A DNA stretch of 64,000 nucleotides from Corynebacterium jeikeium (GTDB taxonomy: Bacteria > Actinomycetota > Actinomycetes > Mycobacteriales > Mycobacteriaceae): positions 930,001 through 994,000 of the forward strand of contig CP033784.1 in assembly GCA_003955985.1 (NCBI GenBank), written 5' to 3'. Shown here piece by piece: positions 53,743 to 64,000 of the stretch. Below the pieces are notes generated by a model, which saw nothing but the letters and a program-made list of their open reading frames with translations, was not told the DNA's origin and searched no databases. The position numbers and the translations under genes are program-made. Each line of letters opens with the position of its first letter. The first letter of the stretch is position 1.

Positions 53743-54679
53743 CCCCACGCCCGCAGAAAATAGCTCGCCGACGTTACCGGATTCCGTCCGTACTCTCGGC
53801 GAGCTGTTTCGCTATGCGCGTCGCACGCTTGACGACGCGGCGCTGGCTTCTCCGGATGCCGACGCACGGGCGCTATTTGCAGCCGCAGTCGATGCGGGAT
53901 CGGCAGACATTATCTTCCGCGGAGACGAACCGTACACCGATGAGGACGGTCGCAAGTATCTGGCCGAGATACTGGCCCGCAGAGTGGCTCGTGAGCCACT
54001 GCAGCACATCCTCGGTACGGCGCCGATGATGAGCCTGGAACTACAGGTCGGGCCCGGTGTTTTTGTACCCCGGCCGGAGACGGAACTGCTCGCGCAGTGG
54101 GCAATCGATCGAGCCCGTGAACTGGTCGCAAGTGGCGTCGTCAAGCCGAAAATCGTTGACTTGTGTACTGGATCCGGTGCGTTGGCGTTGGCGATCGCCG
54201 ATGCCGTACCCGAAGCGGACGTGGTGGCTGTGGAGCTCTCTGAGCGGGCACGGGCGTGGGCTGCGAAGAATATCGAGACGTACGGCGATGGGCGTGTGCG
54301 TCTGATTGCTGGCGATGTCACGGATGTTCAGCTGATTGATGATGGCGCTGAGCTCGCAGATTGGGTAGGCGAGACCGACATTGTTGTGTCCAACCCTCCA
54401 TATGTGCCCGAAGACACCGAGGTTACCCCCGAGGTGAGAGCTGATCCGCACTCTGCGGTCTTTGGCGGCGACGATGGGCTAGATGTCATTCGACCTATGA
54501 TGAACCTAGTGGATGCGCTGGTGCGGTCGGGCGGAGTCATCGGCATTGAGCACGATGACTCTTCGGGAGACGATGTCAGTTCACTGCTGAAGGACACCTG
54601 GGATTACGCTGATGTAGAGGTCCGCCGTGACTTTGCAGGCCGTGATCGTTTTACGGTGGGACGCAAGAATTCATCTTAA
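53729..54679 (+). CDS. prmC: Release factor glutamine methyltransferase
   Basis: A 316-residue SAM-dependent methyltransferase that methylates the GGQ glutamine of release factors. It has the N-terminal helical domain with [16 protein letters not shown] and [12 protein letters not shown]-binding [15 protein letters not shown] and the catalytic [15 protein letters not shown]. The last residues are slightly divergent. TTG 53729, overlapping prfA by 14 bases, is the most likely start; ATG 53684 lies deeper inside prfA and would add 15 residues without family similarity. The prfA-prmC pairing is standard. Confidence 0.92.
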   Translation: MKPSSPTPAENSSPTLPDSVRTLGELFRYARRTLDDAALASPDADARALFAAAVDAGSADIIFRGDEPYTDEDGRKYLAEILARRVAREPLQHILGTAPMMSLELQVGPGVFVPRPETELLAQWAIDRARELVASGVVKPKIVDLCTGSGALALAIADAVPEADVVAVELSERARAWAAKNIETYGDGRVRLIAGDVTDVQLIDDGAELADWVGETDIVVSNPPYVPEDTEVTPEVRADPHSAVFGGDDGLDVIRPMMNLVDALVRSGGVIGIEHDDSSGDDVSSLLKDTWDYADVEVRRDFAGRDRFTVGRKNSS

Positions 54680-54710
54680 AAGCAAACTTTGAAGCAGGAG
54701 CACAAATCTG

Positions 54711-55367
54711 ATGAGCAGGATTATGGACTGCAGCACAGATGAAAACCGCGAACGCGCAATTGCAGCAGCAGTAGATGCTGTGAAGGCAGGACGGCTGGTC
54801 GTTATGCCTACCGATACCGTCTACGGCCTTGGCTGTGATGCCTTCGATAACCAAGCCGTTGCCTCCTTGCTGCGTGCCAAGCACCGCGGCCCGGATATGC
54901 CGGTACCGGTGCTGGTGGGTTCCTGGAACACGATTGAGGGGCTCGTCCGCGAATACTCACCAGCTGCTCGCACGCTGGTGGAGGCTTTCTGGCCGGGCGG
55001 ACTGTCGCTGGTTGTGAACCAGGCACCGAGCTTGCCGTGGAACCTTGGTGATACTGCGGGTACGGTCATGCTGCGCATGCCGCTGCACCCAATCGCCATC
55101 GAGATTCTGCGCCGCACCGGTCCGATGGCAGTGTCCAGTGCGAACATCTCCGGCCAGGCACCGGCCACCAATGCCGTGCGTGCCAAGCAGATGTTGGGTG
55201 GGGAAGCGGCTGTATACGTCGACGGCGGCGAAGCCACGATTGGCACCCCATCGACGATTGTCGATATCTCGACTCCAGTGCCGCGGATTCTGCGCGAAGG
55301 CGCTGTGTCAGCAGCGGCGGTTGCCGAGGTATTGAGTACTACGCCCGAGCGACTGCTGGGGCAGTAG
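54711..55367 (+). CDS. YrdC/Sua5-domain threonylcarbamoyl-AMP synthase
   Basis: A 218-residue protein consisting of one YrdC domain: the start helix AIAAAVDAVKAGRLVVMPTDTVYGLGCDAF, LRAKHRGPDMPVPVLV, WPGGLSLVV, the late GPMAVSSANISG and GTPSTIVDIS. It makes threonylcarbamoyl-AMP from threonine, bicarbonate and ATP for t6A modification of tRNAs reading ANN codons. It has the TsaC length and lacks the C-terminal Sua5 domain. It follows prmC by 31 bases, as in other actinobacteria. Start ATG 54711; AGCAGGAG lies upstream. Confidence 0.93.
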   Translation: MSRIMDCSTDENRERAIAAAVDAVKAGRLVVMPTDTVYGLGCDAFDNQAVASLLRAKHRGPDMPVPVLVGSWNTIEGLVREYSPAARTLVEAFWPGGLSLVVNQAPSLPWNLGDTAGTVMLRMPLHPIAIEILRRTGPMAVSSANISGQAPATNAVRAKQMLGGEAAVYVDGGEATIGTPSTIVDISTPVPRILREGAVSAAAVAEVLSTTPERLLGQ

Positions 55368-55431
55368 TCTTGGCTACTTAAAGTCTTTCCTGTTTAGTAT
55401 CTGCAGCGATTGTGTGGGTGAGTAGTACCTA

Positions 55432-56682
55432 GTGGCGGTTATGAGCTTATTGGCAGCCCAGTCGGGTGGGGCAGGTGTGCCCATCCGCGAGCTCGCCATG
55501 CTCGTTTTAGTTTCCGCTGCTGTCAGCTATTTGCTCACTGGAGTAGTGCGTTATGTGCTGGTTCGCTCGGGCTGGTTGGATGCGCCCCGCACGCGCGATG
55601 TCCACGATATTCCGAAGCCCAGGCTCGGAGGCGTGGCGATGTACTCCGGGGTGGTCGCAGCTATCGCCCTTGCCTCGGTGATGCCGGCCCTCAACCGTGG
55701 TTTTCCGCCCATGACTCCAGATATGAGGGCAGTTGTGGCGGCCGCGTCGCTCTTGCTAATCGTCGGTATTTGGGATGACCTCTTTGACTTAGATGCCCTC
55801 ACGAAGTTGGTGGGGCAGGTCGCGGCGGCACTTTTGATGTCATTTATGGGCGTCAACTGGTATCTGCTCTATATCCCTTTTAGTGGCGGTACTACGCTCA
55901 TTCTCGATCCAATCATGTCCACAGTCTTGACTGTCCTATTTACTGTGGCATTGATTAACGCCTTCAACTTTGTTGACGGCATCGATGGTCTCGCAGCTGG
56001 ACTCGGCATGATCGCCGCAGCTGCAATCCTTGTCTATTCGATGGTCATGCTCCATGACCAAGGCGGTACTGTCTCTGCCTATCCACCCGCGATGATTTCC
56101 GCGTGTCTCCTCGGCGCTTGTCTGGGCTTCTTGCCACACAACTTCGAACCCGCACGCATTTTCATGGGCGATTCCGGCGCCATGATGATCGGTTTGCTGC
56201 TCGCTGCTGCATCGGTGTCGGCGTCGGGTCGCATCGCGCCCTCCATGTACGGCACTGCCGACGTCATCGCTCTGATCTCGCCGATTGTGGTCGTCATCGC
56301 AGCAATTAGCGTGCCAATGCTCGACCTACTTCTCGCTGTTGTTCGCCGCGTCAGCCAGGGTAAGTCACCCTTCTCGCCCGACAAAATGCATATTCACCAC
56401 CGCCTCCTGTCGATGGGGCACAGTCATCGCCGCGTGGTGCTAGTGCTTTACCTATGGGTGTCGGTCGTCGCGTACGCCGCCGTTGCCACCACCATTTTCC
56501 CCTTTGAATTCGTCGCTCTCACCTTCGGGGTCCTGCTTATCATCGCGGTTGTCTTCACCCTCCGTCGTCGCAATGCGCTTGCCGACGACCGTTCAAGGGG
56601 AGCGCGTCCCAGAAGTGGAAGTGGGGTCCGGCAGGTTATAAGACGTCGACGTGGACGCAGAAGGTACAATCTTCGACCGTGA
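55432..56682 (+). CDS. wecA: Polyprenyl-phosphate GlcNAc-1-phosphate transferase (WecA/Rfe type)
   Basis: A 416-residue integral membrane sugar-1-phosphate transferase that starts a lipid-linked glycan; in mycobacteria the orthologue (Rv1302) begins the arabinogalactan linker on decaprenyl phosphate. About eleven membrane helices. Catalytic motifs are GVAMYSG after KPRLGG, DDLFDLD, NFVDGIDGLAAG, FMGDSGAM and the cytoplasmic HIHHRLLSMGHSHR. The C-terminus is Arg-rich (RRRRGRRRYN). GTG 55432 or ATG 55441 can be the start. The stop overlaps atpI by four bases (GTGA). Confidence 0.92.
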   Translation: MAVMSLLAAQSGGAGVPIRELAMLVLVSAAVSYLLTGVVRYVLVRSGWLDAPRTRDVHDIPKPRLGGVAMYSGVVAAIALASVMPALNRGFPPMTPDMRAVVAAASLLLIVGIWDDLFDLDALTKLVGQVAAALLMSFMGVNWYLLYIPFSGGTTLILDPIMSTVLTVLFTVALINAFNFVDGIDGLAAGLGMIAAAAILVYSMVMLHDQGGTVSAYPPAMISACLLGACLGFLPHNFEPARIFMGDSGAMMIGLLLAAASVSASGRIAPSMYGTADVIALISPIVVVIAAISVPMLDLLLAVVRRVSQGKSPFSPDKMHIHHRLLSMGHSHRRVVLVLYLWVSVVAYAAVATTIFPFEFVALTFGVLLIIAVVFTLRRRNALADDRSRGARPRSGSGVRQVIRRRRGRRRYNLRP

Positions 56683-57128
56683 CTGAAAAAACAACTCCGG
56701 AGCCCGAGTCTAAATACGATGATTCGCGGCGACCGCTGCTGGCTGCTGCTCGCTCGGGCGCAATCGCGCTCGCTGTGATTACCGTGCTTTCGCTGCTGGT
56801 CTGGGGTGGCAAAAACGGTATGCCCGGTGTCTGGGGCGTACTCCTTGGAGCGGGCATTAGCGGAAGCTTCGTATTGCTTACCGTTCTAGGCATCCTCTTT
56901 ACTGCTCGAACTTCGCCGTCCGTTACGCTTGCCGTTGTACTGGGTGGTTGGTTGTTGAAGATTGTCGTACTAATCGGTGTCCTGGTTGTTATTAGAAATC
57001 TTGAGTTTTATGACAACATGACTTTCTTCGTCACTGTTGTACTCACTCTGATGGTGACACTCGGTGCAGAAGTGTGGGGAATGTCGCAATCTAACCTCAC
57101 TTATGTGCAACCAATGAAGGACGAATAG
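56679..57128 (+). CDS. atpI: AtpI-like membrane protein
   Basis: A 149-residue protein with a charged N-terminus and four membrane helices (GAIALAVITVLSLLVW, GVLLGAGISGSFVLLTVLGILF, LAVVLGGWLLKIVVLIGVLVVI and TFFVTVVLTLMVTLGAEVWGM). Position before atpB and overall form fit actinobacterial AtpI/UncI, an assembly aid for the c-ring. It starts with GTG inside the wecA stop (GTGA). A terminator downstream separates it from atpB, so it is probably cotranscribed with wecA rather than with the ATP synthase genes. Confidence 0.8.
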   Translation: MTEKTTPEPESKYDDSRRPLLAAARSGAIALAVITVLSLLVWGGKNGMPGVWGVLLGAGISGSFVLLTVLGILFTARTSPSVTLAVVLGGWLLKIVVLIGVLVVIRNLEFYDNMTFFVTVVLTLMVTLGAEVWGMSQSNLTYVQPMKDE

Positions 57129-57455
57129 CTCGTTAATAACTTGTTGACCTGCTGAGAGGCTGCAATACGCTTCTAAAACCGCAGGTAATAAGCATATTGT
57201 CCAGTTTGTGCAGAAGATGCCACAAATAGAGGCCGAAACCCACAGAGGGGGTCGGCCTCTTTGTTGGATTCGGGGTCGGAAACGCGGGGGTGTACCGGGT
57301 GGGGAAAATGAGTCAGAACTGTTATCCTGAGTTTCGGGTAAGACGGCCTGTAGCGAAATAACTATCATTTCCACAGGTACGGTCCCCGTGAGCGCCGTGC
57401 TGATGAGCGAATGGAATCCGCGGCGCGACACGTTAAATGACGTCCTTCGCACCGC
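57129..57455. promoter_or_regulatory. Gap between atpI and atpB: terminator plus probable atp promoter
   Basis: 327 bases without a gene. After the terminator at 57228-57264 there is a GGGGAAAATGAG segment near 57300 and TGTTATCCT near 57322, which could be promoter parts for the ATP synthase operon. No sigma-factor type can be assigned with confidence by eye. Confidence 0.45.
57228..57264 (+). terminator. Intrinsic terminator between atpI and atpB
   Basis: AGAGGCCGA (57228-57236) pairs perfectly with TCGGCCTCT (57252-57260), followed by TTGTTGG. It closes the rho-to-atpI gene group and implies a separate promoter for atpB onward. Confidence 0.85.
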
Positions 57456-58313
57456 TTGACAATAGTTCTAGCGGCCCAATCACGGGAGAGAACGCTGAGC
57501 GTTACAACACTTGCCGAGATGCGGGGTGAGTTTCACTCACCCAACTTGCAGGAGGAGTATTTCCCGGGTGAACAATTTGGCGACTTCATTCTAGGTGGCA
57601 GTGGCGACTGGTACGCCATGGACCGCCTGATGATTGTTCGTCTTTTGATGGCCGTGATCGTCGCCGTGTTCTTCGTCGTCGCAATGCGTCGTCCGAAGCT
57701 CGTGCCGACTGGTCTGCAGAACGTTGCGGAGTTGATGCTGGACTTCGTCCGCATCCACATCGCGGAGGAGATTCTGGGTAAGAAGGAGGGGCGTCGTTTC
57801 CTTCCGGTTCTGGCCACCATCTTCTTCCTTGTTATCTCGATGAATATTGCGGCTATTATTCCTGGCCTCAATATTTCGCCGAACGCCCGAATCGGTATGC
57901 CACTGGTTCTGGCCCTGTTCGCATACGTTGCCTTCATTTACGCGGGCTCGAAGAAGATGGGCTTCTTCAAGTTTGTGAAGTCGGCAGTCGTTATTCCGAA
58001 CTTGCCACCGGTACTCCACCTCATCGTGGTGCCGATCGAGATTTTCTCCAACTTCGTTCTCCGCCCAGTTACGCTGACCATCCGTCTGATGGCCAACATG
58101 CTGGCGGGCCACATGGTTCTAGTCCTGCTTTTCGGTGCCACGAACTTCTTCTTCTGGCAGCTGAATGGTTGGACCGCCCTGTCCGGGTTGACCCTTGTCG
58201 CTGCGGTAGCATTCACGCTGTTCGAGATGCTGGTGATTTTCCTGCAGGCATACATCTTTGCCCTGCTGAGCGCCGTCTACATCGAACTGTCGCTGCACGC
58301 AGACGAGCACTAA
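57456..58313 (+). CDS. atpB: ATP synthase subunit a
   Basis: The 285-codon frame encodes the membrane a subunit that forms the proton half-channels of F0. The essential Arg is in PVTLTIRLMANMLAGH, and the later EMLVIFLQAYIFALLSAVYIELS helix is typical. The start is unsettled: TTG 57456 opens the frame but has no ribosome site; GGGAGAG at 57483-57489 points to a start near 57498 (a CTG); ATG 57519 is the first ATG and begins MRGEFHSPNLQEEYFPG. The mature N-terminus most likely begins at or just before that ATG. Confidence 0.9.
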   Translation: MTIVLAAQSRERTLSVTTLAEMRGEFHSPNLQEEYFPGEQFGDFILGGSGDWYAMDRLMIVRLLMAVIVAVFFVVAMRRPKLVPTGLQNVAELMLDFVRIHIAEEILGKKEGRRFLPVLATIFFLVISMNIAAIIPGLNISPNARIGMPLVLALFAYVAFIYAGSKKMGFFKFVKSAVVIPNLPPVLHLIVVPIEIFSNFVLRPVTLTIRLMANMLAGHMVLVLLFGATNFFFWQLNGWTALSGLTLVAAVAFTLFEMLVIFLQAYIFALLSAVYIELSLHADEH

Positions 58314-58325
58314 CCCATAACTAAT

Positions 58326-58426
58326 GAGGCCGCAAATTCGGCAACAAGGCCTCGCAAACTTAATAGCAAGACCCACTTGACCCACAAAAGCCCCGGGCCT
58401 ACTTAGAACAATCTTTAATCCGGGGC
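58326..58426 (+). promoter_or_regulatory. Two hairpins between atpB and atpE
   Basis: GAGGCC (58326-58331) pairs with GGCCTC (58348-58353), and GCCCCGG (58390-58396) pairs with CCGGGGC (58420-58426). They lie in the 141-base gap before atpE, the subunit needed in largest number, so they may act as mRNA processing or stability elements. A strong AAGAAAGGGA ribosome site follows. Confidence 0.6.
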
Positions 58427-58436
58427 CATCCTTTAA

Positions 58437-58706
<270 letters not shown>

Positions 58707-58738
58707 GTCCGGACCTTCAAGCGGAGAACACGTAAACC

Positions 58739-59302
58739 ATGACAGATTTCACCTTTTTGCTAGCGGCGGGTGACCTCCCGATGGGAGAGTCCATTAACCC
58801 GCTGCTGCCAAAGACCTATGACATCGTCTGGTCCGTTGTCCCGCTGGTAGTTATCCTGGTTCTCTTCTGGAAGCTCGTTCTTCCGAAGTTCCAGGAGGTC
58901 CTGACCGAGCGGGAGGACCGGATTGAGGGCGGCATTGAACGCGCTGAAGCTGCACAGGCTGAAGCCAAGGCCGCTCTGGAAAAGTACAACAGTCAGCTCG
59001 CAGAGGCCCGTACTGAAGCAGCAAAGATTCGCGACGAAGCCCGTGCACAGGGTCAGCGCATCATTGCAGACGCTACGACCAAGGCTAATGACGAGAGCGC
59101 ACGAATCATCGAGTCCGGTGAGAAGCAGCTCGCTGCCCAGCGTGAGCAGGTAGTCGCAGAGCTGCGCAAGGAAATGGGCCAGAACTCCATCAATCTCGCT
59201 GAGCGCCTTCTGGGCGAGCAGCTTTCCGACGACGTTCGTAACTCGTCGACGATTGACAACTTCTTGTCCAACCTTGACACCGTGGCCCCGGCCGGAAAGT
59301 AG
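58739..59302 (+). CDS. atpF: ATP synthase subunit b
   Basis: A 187-residue stator subunit: one membrane helix ([21 protein letters not shown], about 30-50) followed by a long Ala/Glu/Lys-rich helix ([25 protein letters not shown]) that dimerises and reaches F1 to hold the delta subunit. Length is normal for actinobacteria. Spacing to atpH is five bases. Confidence 0.96.
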   Translation: MTDFTFLLAAGDLPMGESINPLLPKTYDIVWSVVPLVVILVLFWKLVLPKFQEVLTEREDRIEGGIERAEAAQAEAKAALEKYNSQLAEARTEAAKIRDEARAQGQRIIADATTKANDESARIIESGEKQLAAQREQVVAELRKEMGQNSINLAERLLGEQLSDDVRNSSTIDNFLSNLDTVAPAGK

Positions 59303-59307
59303 GCGAC

Positions 59308-60126
59308 ATGCACGCAGCAAGCCGCGAATCCCTGGCAGCCCTTAGCCAGCGACTGGACGCCGCTATCGGTGGCGACAATGTCGCTGTTGCTCAGGCTGCT
59401 CAGACTGGTTCCGAGCTTTTCGACATCGTCGAGGTCCTGGACTCCGACCGCGGCCTGCGTGTCGCTGTCGCCGACACCTCGGCGACTGCGGAACAGCGTT
59501 CCGGCCTTGTCCGGAGCCTGTTCGCGGGCAAGGTATCTGAGACGACTCTTAACCTCGTCGTGGATGCTGCCGCGCAGGTATGGTCCACCCCGCGTGAAAT
59601 GCGTGAGGGTTTGGTAGAGCTGGGCCGTCGAGCCCTCCTTCGCTCTGCCGAAGGCCAGGGACAGCTTGAGACTGTTGAGTCTGAGCTGTTCCAACTGGGA
59701 CACATCCTGGCTGAGCAGTCGCAGCTTGAACAGCTGCTGGCCGACAAGGCCGCAACCCCCGAAGCCAAGCGTGGGCTCCTCGCCTCTGTGCTGTACGGCA
59801 AGGTCACTTCCGTGACCGAAACCCTCGCACTGCAGGCTGTTGGCCGCCCATCCAAGCGCCCCGCGGACGACATTGACTCCCTGTCCCGGCTAGCCGCCGG
59901 CCTGCGGAACCACGTCGTCGCTCGCGTGACCAGTGCCACGGCCGTCTCTGACGAGCAAGAGCGAGCACTGGCGGACAAGCTCGGCCGAGTCTACGGCAAG
60001 GCGATGTCCATCCACACCGTGATCGATAAGTCGATTCTCGGTGGACTGGTCATCCGGGTTGGCGACGAGGTCATCGACGGTAGCCTTTCAACAAAGCTTG
60101 AGAAGCTGCGCGTCGGCCTCGGCTGA
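59308..60126 (+). CDS. atpH: ATP synthase subunit delta
   Basis: A 272-residue peripheral stalk subunit, longer than the ~177-residue E. coli protein but of usual actinobacterial length. The C-terminal part carries the conserved ALADKLGRVYGKAMSIHTVIDKSILGGLVIRVGDEVIDGS motif. The N-terminal half is a helical bundle that would bind the tip of the alpha subunits. Starts five bases after atpF; atpA follows after 54 bases. Confidence 0.95.
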   Translation: MHAASRESLAALSQRLDAAIGGDNVAVAQAAQTGSELFDIVEVLDSDRGLRVAVADTSATAEQRSGLVRSLFAGKVSETTLNLVVDAAAQVWSTPREMREGLVELGRRALLRSAEGQGQLETVESELFQLGHILAEQSQLEQLLADKAATPEAKRGLLASVLYGKVTSVTETLALQAVGRPSKRPADDIDSLSRLAAGLRNHVVARVTSATAVSDEQERALADKLGRVYGKAMSIHTVIDKSILGGLVIRVGDEVIDGSLSTKLEKLRVGLG

Positions 60127-60180
60127 CGGATGGTTTAGACGATTAATCACTGGAAGAATATTACCGAGAGCAGGAAGAAC

Positions 60181-61824
60181 ATGGCGGAGCTGACGATCTC
60201 CTCCGACGAGATCCGTAGCGCGATTGCGAACTACACCTCGAGCTACTCCCCGGAGGCCTCCCGCGAGGAGGTTGGCGTTGTTATCAGTGCAGCTGATGGT
60301 ATCGCCCAGGTTTCGGGAATGCCGTCGGTCATGACGAATGAGCTTCTGGAGTTCCCGGGCGGCGTTATTGGCGTCGCTCAGAACCTCGACACCGACAAGG
60401 TCGGCGTTGTGGTGCTGGGTAACTTCGAGTCGCTTAAAGAGGGTGACGAGGTAAAGCGGACGGGTGACGTCCTTTCGATTCCGGTCGGGGACAAGTTCCT
60501 CGGTCGCGTAATTAACCCCCTGGGCCAGCCGATTGACGGCCTGGGCGACATTGAGGCTGAAGAGGACCGCGTCCTCGAGCTGCAGGCACCGACCGTGCTG
60601 CAGCGTCAGCCGGTTGAAGAGCCGATGGCTACTGGTATTAAGGCCATCGACGCAATGACCCCAATTGGTCGTGGTCAGCGTCAGCTGATCATTGGTGACC
60701 GTAAGACCGGTAAGACCGCGGTCTGCCTGGACACCATCTTGAACCAGAAGGCTAACTGGGAGTCCGGTGACCCGAGCAAGCAGGTGCGATGCATCTACGT
60801 TGCTATCGGTCAGAAGGGCTCCACCATTGCTGGTGTGCGCCAGACCCTCGAGGAGCAGGGCGCACTCGAGTACACCACCATCGTTGCTGCCCCGGCGTCG
60901 GATGCCGCAGGCTTCAAGTGGCTTGCACCATTCGCAGGCGCCGCACTGGGTCAGCACTGGATGTACCAGGGCAAGCACGTCCTGGTCATTTACGATGATC
61001 TGACTAAGCAGGCAGAGGCATACCGTGCCATCTCGCTGCTGCTGCGTCGCCCGCCGGGACGCGAAGCTTACCCGGGTGACGTCTTCTACCTCCACTCCCG
61101 TCTGCTGGAGCGTGCTGCGAAGCTCTCCGACGACATGGGTGCAGGCTCGCTGACCGCACTGCCGATCATCGAGACCAAGGCAAACGACGTGTCGGCCTTC
61201 ATTCCGACCAACGTCATTTCCATTACCGACGGCCAGGTCTTCCTCGAGTCCGACCTGTTCAACCAGGGTGTCCGTCCGGCTATTAACGTCGGTGTGTCGG
61301 TTTCCCGTGTTGGTGGTGCCGCACAGACCAAGGGCATGAAGAAGGTTTCCGGTAACCTGCGTCTGGACCTCGCGTCCTACCGCGACCTGGAAGCATTCGC
61401 AATGTTCGCATCCGACCTGGACGATGCCTCCAAGCGTCAGCTGGAGCGCGGTCAGCGTCTGGTTGAGCTGCTGAAGCAGAAGGAAAACCACCCGCAGCCG
61501 GTCGAGTACCAGATGACCTCCATCTACCTCGCTGGTGAGGGCGAATTCGACGATGTCCCGGTTGAGGACGTCCGTCGCTTCGAGGCCGAGCTGCTTGAGC
61601 ACCTGCAGGACACTCAGCCTGCAGTCTTCGAGCAGATTGACGGCGGCGTCGCCTTCTCTGACGAGTCCAAGGCTGCTCTGAAGTCCGCTACCGCTAACTT
61701 CAAGAAGTCCTTCCAGACTTCTGAGGGCGCACCGCTGGCTTCCGAGGCTCCGGTCGAGGCACTCGACGAGGGCGAGCTCAAGAAGCAGCAGATTTCGGTC
61801 TCCCGCAAGACTGCCCAGAACTAG
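60181..61824 (+). CDS. atpA: ATP synthase subunit alpha
   Basis: A 547-residue F1 subunit with the beta-barrel start, the P-loop [10 protein letters not shown], the arginine-finger region in the [16 protein letters not shown] segment and a helical C-terminus with an actinobacterial extension of about 35 residues ([15 protein letters not shown]). It binds nucleotide without hydrolysing it and supports catalysis by beta. AGCAGGAAGAAC precedes the ATG. Confidence 0.97.
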   Translation: MAELTISSDEIRSAIANYTSSYSPEASREEVGVVISAADGIAQVSGMPSVMTNELLEFPGGVIGVAQNLDTDKVGVVVLGNFESLKEGDEVKRTGDVLSIPVGDKFLGRVINPLGQPIDGLGDIEAEEDRVLELQAPTVLQRQPVEEPMATGIKAIDAMTPIGRGQRQLIIGDRKTGKTAVCLDTILNQKANWESGDPSKQVRCIYVAIGQKGSTIAGVRQTLEEQGALEYTTIVAAPASDAAGFKWLAPFAGAALGQHWMYQGKHVLVIYDDLTKQAEAYRAISLLLRRPPGREAYPGDVFYLHSRLLERAAKLSDDMGAGSLTALPIIETKANDVSAFIPTNVISITDGQVFLESDLFNQGVRPAINVGVSVSRVGGAAQTKGMKKVSGNLRLDLASYRDLEAFAMFASDLDDASKRQLERGQRLVELLKQKENHPQPVEYQMTSIYLAGEGEFDDVPVEDVRRFEAELLEHLQDTQPAVFEQIDGGVAFSDESKAALKSATANFKKSFQTSEGAPLASEAPVEALDEGELKKQQISVSRKTAQN

Positions 61825-61877
61825 GCAGGTTGAGCTACTCAATGACCGTTTTCGCAATTGAAGGGAGGGAATAGGAC

Positions 61878-64000
<2,123 letters not shown>

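Noticed and set aside
60088..61857. 589-codon leftward frame opposite atpA
   Set aside because: Antisense of the alpha subunit; arises from strong codon bias in a highly expressed gene.

Overview
The window reads as a piece of a Corynebacterium chromosome. The evidence is a corynebacterial-type OdhA (a transacylase domain and a thiamin-dependent E1 in one chain), a DtxR-type iron box, a Rho with the long actinobacterial insertion, and the order rho-prfA-prmC-sua5/yrdC-wecA-atpI-atpBEFHAGD, which matches C. glutamicum as I remember it. Species cannot be fixed from sequence reading alone. Most coding lines are clearly GC-rich (a line I counted in the RNA helicase is 62% G+C). The stretch 12986-16308 is visibly poorer in G+C (two 60-base lines I counted are each 43%).

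Layout. 1-7567, leftward: the 5' three quarters of odhA, a fused two-half ABC exporter and a membrane-associated protein with a TTG start. 7706-10133: an FhuF-type [2Fe-2S] protein, an Asp-rich acidic protein and a small orphan gene. 10411-12888: two tandem secreted trypsin-like proteases. 12986-16308, leftward: a low-GC pair of a NUDIX hydrolase and a PLD/SF2-helicase/DUF3427-type protein. 16429-24672: an MFS exporter, a BASS transporter, a DEAD-box RNA helicase, a four-helix membrane protein, a secreted HNH nuclease and putP. 25251-34416: a tightly packed rightward operon of a HelZ-type SNF2 ATPase, a SWIM zinc-finger protein, an SbcD-like nuclease, an SbcC-like ATPase and two MarR regulators. 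34482-37785: a DtxR-boxed ferric-siderophore ABC transporter. 37879-37951: tRNA-Arg(CCG). 38147-42762: pirin, a small membrane protein and lutABC (lactate oxidation). 42976-48370: argS-lysA-hom-thrB. 48416-50134: an acyl-CoA ligase. 50650-64000: rho, prfA, prmC, a YrdC protein, wecA, atpI and the ATP synthase operon, cut inside atpD.

How the genes work together. Most are housekeeping: TCA cycle (odhA), lactate and proline use (lutABC, putP), aspartate-family amino acids (lysA, hom, thrB), translation and termination (argS, prfA, prmC, rho), cell-envelope priming (wecA) and respiration-coupled ATP synthesis (atp). Two clusters stand out as possible genome-maintenance or defence modules. One is the AT-rich NUDIX + PLD-helicase-DUF3427 pair. 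The other is the SNF2-SWIM-SbcD-SbcC-MarR-MarR operon, whose promoter region shares an unusual TTCGAACAT...CTAATGTT element with the protease/orphan-gene intergenic region.
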